Positions 1-5,718 of a stretch of DNA of 22,849 nucleotides are shown here, in pieces. Made by a program: the position numbers and the translations under genes. The stretch comes from JAVBPB01 sp031549965 (GTDB taxonomy: Bacteria > Bacillota > Clostridia > Lachnospirales > Lachnospiraceae): NCBI GenBank assembly GCA_031549965.1, contig JAVBPB010000059.1, forward strand, positions 1 to 22,849, read 5' to 3'. Positions within the stretch are counted from its first letter, which is position 1, and each line of letters starts with the position of its first letter. The notes beneath the pieces were generated by a model. The model worked only from the letters and a program-made list of their open reading frames with translations, had not been told where the DNA came from and did no database searches.

Positions 1-67
1 CTGATTTCTTTAACGCTATTATTTGCTTTTTAAAGTCATCTGTATAATTTTTAATTTTTCCTGGCAT
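1..67 (-). CDS. IS3/IS911-like transposase OrfA, N-terminal fragment cut by window edge
   Basis: The minus strand has a good ribosome binding site (AGGAAAG, about 75-81) followed by an ATG at 67. It encodes MPGKIKNYTDDFKKQIIALK and then runs off the left edge. Short basic N-termini that contain a phrase like 'YTDDFKKQIIAL' open the helix-turn-helix OrfA proteins of IS3/IS911-type transposases, which bind the terminal repeats of the element. Only about 22 residues are visible, so the family call rests on this opening and the start signal. No terminal repeat of the element can be placed with confidence. Its position at the edge of a region of broken genes agrees with an insertion sequence here. 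Confidence 0.55.
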   Translation of the reverse strand, partial: MPGKIKNYTDDFKKQIIALKKS

Positions 68-122
68 AGTATCTTTCCTTTCTTTTTTTATATCATACCA
101 TATCCAAATACAACTTGTCTAA

Positions 123-372
123 TATATTATAACCGATCTAATTGAGCAGGCAGAAGCTAAGATAATGGAGCTTTCCGATAAACTCATGAAGCAGGATAAA
201 GGTACACAGTAGTAAGAGGTATGAGCAATTAAAGCCTTTTGACAAGATAAATGAAGTGACACCGGAAATGATGCTGCTGGTGAAGTGTATTTATGTATTT
301 GATGGGACACATATTGAGATTCAGTTTAATTTTGCTGATGAACGTACTCAGGTGTTGCAGGATATGATTTAA
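123..372 (+). pseudogene. Remnant of large serine recombinase, C-terminal end, frameshifted
   Basis: Two plus-strand frames read as one protein tail. The first (from 123 to a TAG at 210) gives a helical stretch, TDLIEQAEAKIMELSDKLMK. The second (from about 214 to the TAA at 370) gives YEQLKPFDKINEVTPEMM, then a segment with LLVKCIYVFDGTHIEI and FNFADE. The pattern 'YxQLxPF...LTPEM...LV..I.V.D..rIEI.f.F.dE' is the usual end of large serine recombinases of Firmicutes integrative elements, which cut and rejoin att sites. The catalytic N-terminal domain is absent and there is a frameshift near 207-213, so this is a relic. The call comes from remembered family patterns; other coiled-coil tails are possible. 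Confidence 0.5.
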
Positions 373-425
373 ATGTAAAGAGTTGAGCAATGTGGGAGTA
401 TGTTCTCTATAATGCCAATATGTTA

Positions 426-452
426 GGCTTATGTGAGCAAAACACATAAGCC
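426..452. repeat. Perfect 10-bp inverted repeat
   Basis: GGCTTATGTG at 426-435 is followed by a 7-base loop and CACATAAGCC at 443-452. No T-run follows on either strand, so it is not a typical intrinsic terminator. It lies between the recombinase relic and the fic promoter and could mark an old element end or a protein-binding site. Between 373 and 682 I see no gene; the stretch holds this repeat, a promoter and a second dyad. Confidence 0.5.
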
Positions 453-505
453 ATTCCCCCAAAAAGCCTGTCCGAAAAAAAGTTCAATATTTTTTTAGTG
501 TTGTC

Positions 506-534
506 TTGACAGACGCTAACAATGATGTTGTATA
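506..534 (+). promoter_or_regulatory. Likely sigma-A promoter ahead of the fic-rhuM-hamA-like group
   Basis: TTGACA at 506-511 and TGTATA at 529-534 are separated by 17 bases. This is the only strong promoter-like pair seen upstream of the fic reading frame at 683, leaving a leader of about 140 bases. The -35 is perfect and the -10 matches four of six consensus bases. Confidence 0.5.
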
Positions 535-623
535 AGGACTAAAATAAATTGAATCAAAAACAATATACTTTTTGAAATAAAAATGAAAACAAGAATTTAT
601 ATTTCATATCGGTTGAATTTTTG

Positions 624-662
624 AAGAGTCTATGATATGCTGAATTGGTATCATAAACTCTT
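624..662. repeat. 14-bp dyad upstream of fic (operator or attenuator candidate)
   Basis: AAGAGTCTATGATA at 624-637 faces TATCATAAACTCTT at 649-662. The arms pair with a single C-A mismatch around an 11-base loop. It sits in the leader, 20 bases before the fic start codon at 683, and is followed by only two more T residues. It could be an operator for autoregulation, as is common upstream of toxin-type genes, or an RNA hairpin that affects expression. Confidence 0.5.
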
Positions 663-682
663 TTACGAATGGAGTAGTAAGC

Positions 683-1847
683 GTGGGCGTATATAGAAAT
701 AGAGCAGGACATTATTGTGAACAATGGGATGAACAACATGGATTTACGGGAGATCATACTTTTATCCCAACACCTATTTGTGAAGTGGACATAAAGATAG
801 ATGATGAATTATGTGGGCTGCTGGCAAATGCTCAGAGATTACTGGGATTGCTGGAAGGGTCTTGCCGTTATATATGATATTAATAATTTTAATCGGTTGA
901 TGATTATAAAAGAAGCTCATGCTTCATGCAAAATAGATGATATTATGTCTGTTTCCCATTTTGATTTGTTTGTACCACCAAAATATAAGAAAGAACAGAT
1001 GCAGTTAATTCATGATTATATAGATGCTATGAATTTCGGAAGAAAGGAATTAAACCGAGTCCAACTGACAAATAAAGTAATTTTATCGACTCATGAAATA
1101 TTATTAACTCATAAAAATGAACTAGGCGGAGCCGTTAGAAAAAAACAGAATTATATAGGTGGAGTAAGAATTGGGAGTATAGGAGGTCCACCTGACTATG
1201 ACCCTCCAGAACCAGAAGAAATAAATTCATGTATGATAGATATTCAAAAATTTATCAAAAGAAAAGATTCCATAGATGCCTTAATAAAAACAGCCTTGCT
1301 TCATTATCAATTAGAAGTTGTACACCCCTTTGAAAGCGCAAATGGTAAAATAGGGCGGATTCTAATTGCATTGTCTTTATTTCATAATAATATTGCAAAG
1401 CAAGCATTGTTGCCAATTTCTGAATTTCTTGAGGTAAACAAAGTTGAATATTTTGACCGAATAAGAGCGGTTCATAATTTCGGGGAGTATGAGCAGTGGG
1501 TCAAGTTTTTTTTGAAGGGAATAGGTGTGACTGCTGATTTATGTTTGCGGCGAATTGATGCACTAATACAGTACCGAGAGAAATGTTTTGCCCTGTTTAA
1601 ATCATATGAAAGGGATTTGAAATATTTGCCAGACGCATTTAGATATGCAGAGAAACAAATTTTTTTTAATGTGGATTCCTTTGCAACAGGACTCAATATT
1701 TCATATAACACTGCTGCTCGGATAGTAGATATTTTAGTTGAGTTGAATCTTCTAAAACTCTTGAAGCAACAGACTCGAAATAGAATTTACTATTGTTCTG
1801 ATATCCTAGATTTTGTGGGATTACCGATAATAAAGGATCTAGATTAA
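683..1847 (+). pseudogene. Fic-domain protein (AMP-transferase family), frameshifted
   Basis: Fic proteins transfer AMP or related groups to target proteins. A GTG start at 683 has a GGAG site 8 bases upstream. The first frame gives a typical Fic N-terminal domain (NRAGHYCEQW, then FIPTPICEVDIKIDDEL) and stops at 875-877. The continuation (LAVIYDINN onward) lies one base out of phase and runs to 1847, so an extra base near 855-862 splits the gene. The second part carries the Fic motif HPFESANGKIGR (1323-1358), where the family norm is HPFxxGNGRxGR: the first Gly is Ala and the first Arg is Lys, while the His and last Arg remain. The inhibitory-helix region reads ASCKIDD instead of the usual SSQIEG. 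A winged-helix-like C-terminus follows. An internal restart (ATG at 900) cannot be excluded, but would lack the N-terminal domain. Confidence 0.8.
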
Positions 1848-1893
1848 GCTTAGAATAAAAATGAGAATAGCTGTATCAGAGGAGAAACGAATT

Positions 1894-2904
1894 ATGATGA
1901 ATAAAGAACATGAGATTGTGTTGTACCAAATGGATCATGCTAATGTCTGTGTTAGTGTATATTATAAGGATGAAACATTTTGGTTGTCACAAAAGGCAAT
2001 TGCAGATTTATTTGAATGTAGTGCAGACAATATTTCTTTGCATTTGAAAAACATCTTTAATGAAGAGGAATTAGATGAAGAAGCAACTACCGAGGTTTTC
2101 TCGGTAGTTCAAAAAGAAGGTTCGCGAAATGTCACACGAAAAGTAAAATATTATAATTTGGATGCTATCATAGCAGTTGGTTATCGTGTAAATTCAAAGA
2201 AAGCAACACGGTTTCGCCAGTGGGCTATTAAAACATTAAAAGAATACATAACGAAAGGCTTTGTTTTAAATGATGAAATGCTGAAAAATGGTAAGCCTTT
2301 TGGAAAGGATTACTTTGATGAACTGCTTGAACGTATTCGTGAAATTAGAGCCAGTGAACGTAGGGCATATCAAAAGATTGCAGATGTATTTGAACAATGT
2401 AGCTATGACTATGACAAAAATAGTGAAACGACAAGAGAATTCTATGCATTCGTACAGAATAAGCTGCATTTTGCTGTGACAGGAAAAACAGCAGCAGAAT
2501 TGATCTATGAGAGAGCAGATGCCAATCAGCTCACTATGGGATTGACAACATGGAAAGATTCGCCGGAAGGGAAGATTTTAAAGCGAGATATTAGTGTTGC
2601 GAAAAATTATCTAAATGAAAAGGAATTGTCACGAATGAATCGACTGGTGGTTATGTTTATTGACTATGCAGAGTTAATGGCTGAGGATGAAGTGTTGATA
2701 AGTATGCAAGATTGGTTGGAACAGACAAATCAGTTTCTTACCAATAACCGCCGTAAAGTATTAATTGGAAAAGGTCGTGTATCTCATGATGATGCTATGC
2801 AGAAGGCAAATAAGGAATATGAAGAATTTCGGATTAGACAGGATCAAGAGTATATCTCAGAGTTTGACCGAAAGATGGAGCATTATTTAAAGGGTGAGAC
2901 TTAA
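1894..2904 (+). CDS. rhuM: RhuM family protein (virulence RhuM)
   Basis: The 336-residue product matches the RhuM family, cytosolic proteins of unknown biochemistry found in pathogenicity and defence islands, often beside restriction-modification or Fic genes. Visible family features are WLSQKAIADLFECS (an N-terminal DNA-binding-like motif), YYNLDAIIAVGYRVNS, FRQWAIKTLKEYITKGF with LND after it, and a C-terminal half with AELIYERADA, MGLTTWKDSPEG and YLNEKELSRMNRLV. The ATG at 1894 is preferred over the in-frame ATG at 1861 because AGAGGAG (1878-1884) lies 9 bases before it. The gene starts 46 bases after the fic stop and probably shares its transcript. Length and order of motifs look complete. 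The molecular role is not known. Confidence 0.87.
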   Translation: MMNKEHEIVLYQMDHANVCVSVYYKDETFWLSQKAIADLFECSADNISLHLKNIFNEEELDEEATTEVFSVVQKEGSRNVTRKVKYYNLDAIIAVGYRVNSKKATRFRQWAIKTLKEYITKGFVLNDEMLKNGKPFGKDYFDELLERIREIRASERRAYQKIADVFEQCSYDYDKNSETTREFYAFVQNKLHFAVTGKTAAELIYERADANQLTMGLTTWKDSPEGKILKRDISVAKNYLNEKELSRMNRLVVMFIDYAELMAEDEVLISMQDWLEQTNQFLTNNRRKVLIGKGRVSHDDAMQKANKEYEEFRIRQDQEYISEFDRKMEHYLKGET

Positions 2905-3026
2905 GAGGATGAAATCCAATTACCGGAGAATGATTACTGCTTTTTATACAATGGTGATATTAATGATGTCAGAAATGAAATCATAGAAAAAATTGAAATT
3001 CAAAAGAGGTCGAGGATTACAGTATG
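2905..3026 (+). other. Short orphan reading frame between rhuM and the hamA-like gene
   Basis: Directly after the rhuM TAA, the same frame stays open for 39 further codons (starting EDEIQLPENDYCFLYNGDI) to a TGA at 3024-3026 that overlaps the next gene's ATG as ATGA. It has no ATG and no ribosome binding site of its own. The coupling suggests this is the last part of a former gene that sat in an operon with the nuclease gene, now joined to rhuM by deletion. I do not recognise the protein family. Chance openness is possible at this length. Confidence 0.3.
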
Positions 3027-3830
3027 ATACCAAAGCATATTTCTAATTTAGTGGAAGAAATATCTGTACTTACAGATGACGGGAAGTTAATAAATATCTG
3101 GAAACTCAATAAATGTACCGATGAAACAATTCTCTCGGAATGGGCGAGTTATTTTCGGGGTCATTATTGTTCAGATGAGGAAATGGATGCTTTAAGAAGT
3201 GGTTTTGGATATACTCGTAAGGAATTCCTTGAGAATATCAAGTTTCCATCAACAAATGATCGATTAGGAAATGCTGCCCGTTCAGGGGACTTTTGCGAAA
3301 TTCTAGTGGCAGATTATGCACAATTTATACTTAATTATTATGTGCCTCGTACTCGGTACGATAGAAAAGTAAATCCAAATTCGTCTACACAAGGTAGCGA
3401 TTTGATGGGATTTAAAGTTGGAAAGAAAGTTTCTCAAAATGATGAGCTTATTATATTTGAGGTTAAAGCACAGGCAAGTAATACGACACCAAAAAATCGT
3501 TTACAGGATGCAATTAATGATTCAAAAAAAGATGTGAAACGTATTGCTTTTTCTTTAAACGCTGTGAATCAAAGGCTGTGTGAAAAAGGACTTTTTGAAG
3601 AAGCTAAAATAATACAAAGATTTCAAAATGCCACAGATAGACCGTATAAAGAAAAATATGCAGCTGCAGCAGTGCATTCAGAAGTATCTTTTTCAAAGGA
3701 TATTTTAAAGAAAGTGACGACAGCAACCCATATAGATCCGAATTTACATATGCTCATTATTCATAGCCAGGATTTAATGGATTTTATCCATGACTTATAT
3801 AGGAAATATTTGGAATGCAAAAGTAGTTGA
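3024..3830 (+). CDS. HamA/DUF1837-like PD-(D/E)XK nuclease (Hachiman-type effector), no helicase partner
   Basis: The 268-residue product resembles the HamA/DUF1837 group, whose members act as the nuclease half of the Hachiman antiphage system, held in check by the helicase HamB. The key parts are GDFCEILVADYAQF (Glu about 92), VPRTRYDRKVNPN, GSDLMGF (Asp126), and ELIIFEVKAQ (Glu146, Lys148), which together form a D-x(n)-ExK nuclease core. RLQDAINDSKKD and RFQNATDRPYKEKY follow. ATG 3024 has GAGG 8 bases upstream. No helicase gene follows. Instead, the last 8-10 codons lie over the start of an unrelated fragment, so the true C-terminal end may have been replaced. The nuclease core is clear by eye; assignment to HamA rather than a sister DUF1837-type family is from memory. 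Confidence 0.7.
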   Translation: MIPKHISNLVEEISVLTDDGKLINIWKLNKCTDETILSEWASYFRGHYCSDEEMDALRSGFGYTRKEFLENIKFPSTNDRLGNAARSGDFCEILVADYAQFILNYYVPRTRYDRKVNPNSSTQGSDLMGFKVGKKVSQNDELIIFEVKAQASNTTPKNRLQDAINDSKKDVKRIAFSLNAVNQRLCEKGLFEEAKIIQRFQNATDRPYKEKYAAAAVHSEVSFSKDILKKVTTATHIDPNLHMLIIHSQDLMDFIHDLYRKYLECKSS

Positions 3831-4315
3831 ATCAAATGGTCAAAATTATATTAAGAATATGGAGTATAACTCTGATATTCAGCCCAATTCTTGTGTTAAT
3901 TTTGGGTACACATTAGCAAATGCCAGTGAAATCCCTGATTCAATGACTACCTGCCAATCAAGAGTAGATAAGGAAAATGGTTACACTGTTGATTTACAAA
4001 TAACCTCAGATTGGGGTTCAGGATTTAATGGGGAGATTGTAATAACAAATCAAACAGATAATCCGATTGAAAATTGGGAATTAACCTTTGACAGTAATTT
4101 TACAATTACAAATAGTTGGGCAGCCTCTATAGTAAATTCTATAGATGGTATTTACACCTTAAAGGGTACATATAACAAAATAATTTATCCTAATGCTAGT
4201 GTGAACTTAGGATTTAGTGGGGCTAAAAATGATGAAGCAAACATTTCAAATATCTTACTTACCGAAGTAATTATAGGAAATGCTACCCCTAATATTCCTG
4301 ATGAACCAATGACCA
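3804..4315 (+). pseudogene. Fragment of a protein with CBM2-like repeats
   Basis: The open frame spans 3790-4368, but the homology-like part runs from about 3804 to 4315. It holds the end of one beta-sandwich repeat (NIWNAKVVESNGQNYIKN, then YNSDIQPNSCVNFGYT) and one complete copy (VDLQITSDWGSGFNGEIVIT ... IENWELTFDSNFTITNSWAA ... YNKIIYPNASVNLGFSG). Paired Trp and the 'NxGFxG' ending are typical of family 2-like carbohydrate-binding modules in secreted clostridial proteins. There is no signal peptide, no enzyme domain and no natural start: the first ATG belongs to codons of the hamA-like gene in another frame. It is best read as an internal piece of a larger secreted protein, cut at its left end by rearrangement and followed by a frameshift or second junction. 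Confidence 0.55.
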
Positions 4316-4600
4316 AAGTGGATTCTTGCTTGGTTATTGGCACCATGGGTAGCTCCATTAGCAGTTGAAGGACTTAAATTGGTAGCTACAGCTTTGACAG
4401 CAGTAGTGATTTATGAAGGTGCAAAAAAAGCTGAAAAGGTAGTAGATAAGAAAAAAGAGGAAACTAATAATAAAAAGGGTGATGGTGACACAAATCAAAA
4501 TTCAAAAAATAATCAACTTGAGAATAAAGAAAAAGTTGATGACAAATATTTGAAGAAAAAAGGTTTTGACCCTCATGAAGTAAAAGCAGATGCAATATAA
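4313..4600 (+). pseudogene. Truncated polymorphic-toxin-like fragment, hydrophobic then charged
   Basis: An open frame from about 4313 (first start-like codon TTG 4337) to the TAA at 4598 encodes about 87 residues from the TTG. A hydrophobic segment (WVAPLAVEGLKLVATALTAV) is followed by a Lys/Asn/Glu-rich linker and the ending YLKKKGFDPHEVKADAI. Hydrophobic pre-toxin segments followed by 'xxGxDxHxxK' are seen near the ends of clostridial polymorphic toxins, so this may be the neck of such a toxin with its catalytic end lost. No ribosome binding site supports the TTG. It overlaps the preceding carbohydrate-binding fragment in a different phase, so the two may be one gene split by a frameshift near 4312-4330. 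Function is not recognisable. Confidence 0.4.
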
Positions 4601-4781
4601 GGATAATTCCAATAGCCAAAATAAATCTAAAATGTGCCCTAAAATCCATTACTGGTAAATGACAATTTGAAATATTCTAGTTAGGTAAAACTATAAACAG
4701 AACCCCTAAAGATTGCTTGTAAGCTAAACTTAGAGGATAACTTAGTAATGTAAATGAATCGTATGGTTTAATGCATTTTAA

Positions 4782-4931
4782 TTGGAAGATATTACTAGGG
4801 TAAAAGAAGAAAGTAAGAAAAATAAAAAATACTATTATTTTGCTTGCATTAATGGAGGAACAATGTCCATTGGCAATGCATTTGATGACTATACGAACTT
4901 ATTAGGGGTCACATATAACACTTATATCTGA
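4782..4931 (+). pseudogene. Short gene remnant in a 600-bp stretch without an intact gene
   Basis: The frame from 4782 to the TGA at 4929 encodes about 49 residues with protein-like composition (KKYYYFACINGGTMSIGNAF, then DDYTNLL). It has no start signal. A second open stretch lies at roughly 4970-5095 and is broken by a TGA near 5007 (GKMGQEALHKYIF, then IYEGTRNHYYNLNKAVILTT). I recognise neither family. They may be parts of the toxin-like gene upstream or of its immunity gene. The rest of 4601-5100 shows nothing else I can support. Confidence 0.3.
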
Positions 4932-5102
4932 TTCAAAATAAGTGTGGTCGTCTTTGTTAAGAAAAACGGCAAAATGGGGCAGGAAGCACTTCACAAGTAC
5001 ATTTTTTGAATTTATGAGGGTACAAGAAATCATTATTACAACCTCAACAAGGCTGTGATTTTAACGACAAATCCAAACAATAAAACTTTTTATAAAAACT
5101 TG

Positions 5103-5131
5103 TTTACAATATTTACAATTAGTGTTATACT
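5103..5131 (+). promoter_or_regulatory. Probable rpsO promoter with extended -10
   Basis: TTTACA at 5103-5108 and TATACT at 5126-5131 are 17 bases apart, and TGT precedes the -10 so that it forms an extended TGnTATACT. It sits about 95 bases upstream of the rpsO start codon and is the strongest promoter in the interval. The predicted start of transcription is near 5138. Confidence 0.62.
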
Positions 5132-5132
5132 A

Positions 5133-5191
5133 ACCAAGTAAAAAGAAATAGCCAATACTCAGTAACTGGACACTCCGACCGTTTACTTGGT
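5133..5191 (+). promoter_or_regulatory. rpsO leader dyad (S15 autoregulation or operator candidate)
   Basis: ACCAAGTAAA at 5133-5142 is a perfect complement of TTTACTTGGT at 5182-5191. Ribosomal protein S15 represses its own translation in several bacteria by binding structured rpsO leaders, so a leader structure is expected here. One difficulty is that the predicted transcript would start near 5138 and lose half of the left arm. An alternative, weaker pairing joins 5148-5158 with 5190-5200, close to the ribosome binding site. The dyad is certain; its role is inference. Confidence 0.45.
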
Positions 5192-5224
5192 ATATGGTAT
5201 TAAAAAACAAGGAGGATTTACAAA

Positions 5225-5491
5225 ATGATTAGTAAAGACAAAAAACAAGAGATTATCAAAGCTTACGGAAGAACACCAGAAGATACTGGTTCACCAGAAG
5301 TTCAAATCGCTCTATTATCAGAAAGAATTAATGAATTAACAGAGCACTTAAAAGAACACAAAAAAGATCACCACTCAAGAAGAGGACTTTTAAAAATGGT
5401 TGGTCAAAGAAGAGGTTTATTAGCTTACTTAAAAGATACAGATATCGAAAGCTATCGTAAATTAATTGAACGTTTAGGATTAAGAAAGTAG
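5225..5491 (+). CDS. rpsO: 30S ribosomal protein S15
   Basis: This 88-residue protein is a full-length bacterial S15, a primary binder of the 16S rRNA central domain that helps assemble the small-subunit platform. Clear family blocks are TGSPEVQIALLSERINELTE, HLKEHKKDHHSRRGLLKMVG and RRGLLAYLKDTD. The ATG at 5225 has a strong AAGGAGG (5209-5215) 9 bases upstream. It has its own terminator and is followed by pnp, the same order as in many bacteria, so read-through can supply part of pnp expression. No anomaly is seen; codon use is the A/T-ending style of the chromosome and differs from the more mixed use in the island to its left. Confidence 0.99.
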   Translation: MISKDKKQEIIKAYGRTPEDTGSPEVQIALLSERINELTEHLKEHKKDHHSRRGLLKMVGQRRGLLAYLKDTDIESYRKLIERLGLRK

Positions 5492-5498
5492 TCATCAA

Positions 5499-5526
5499 AG
5501 GGCGGAGAAATTCGCCCTGTATTTTT
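5499..5526 (+). terminator. Intrinsic terminator after rpsO
   Basis: AGGGCG (5499-5504) pairs with CGCCCT (5513-5518), extended by weak G-T and A-T pairs into the loop, and is followed by GTATTTTTA. It begins 8 bases after the rpsO stop. Confidence 0.8.
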
Positions 5527-5589
5527 ATGTAAAAAAGAAGTATAGCAAATAGAGAAAAAACAAAAAATAAAAAATAAAAAATATGAGTA

Positions 5590-5685
5590 GGAGAATGTCC
5601 GAGACCACTGAAAAGTATATTTAACAAACATATTATTTATATATTTTCCGATATAAAGTATATTTTTCAGTAGTTTCGGTTCTCC
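5590..5685 (+). promoter_or_regulatory. Long imperfect hairpin in the pnp leader
   Basis: The left arm, 5590-5620 (GGAGAA, a TGT bulge, then CCGAGACCACTGAAAAG), pairs with the right arm, about 5658-5685 (TTTTTCAGTAGTTTCGG then TTCTCC). Roughly 25 pairs form, with two G-T wobbles and one C-A mismatch, around a 37-40 base AT-rich loop. It ends 33 bases before the pnp start codon. In Escherichia coli the pnp leader forms a hairpin cut by RNase III, after which PNPase represses its own mRNA; this may be a Firmicute counterpart. The alternative is a small transposon-derived repeat with inverted ends. Wobble pairs in the stem favour an RNA role. Confidence 0.6.
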
Positions 5686-5718
5686 AAAAATAAAGTTCAT
5701 CAGAAAAGGAGAAATTAT

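Noticed and set aside
2266..2479. Frames on both strands within rhuM
   Set aside because: Shadows of a complete RhuM reading frame; no family resemblance.
5328..5700. Minus-strand frames opposite the rpsO end and pnp leader
   Set aside because: They are Phe/Leu-rich readings of A-rich DNA and of the pnp leader hairpin, overlapping rpsO; no start signals.
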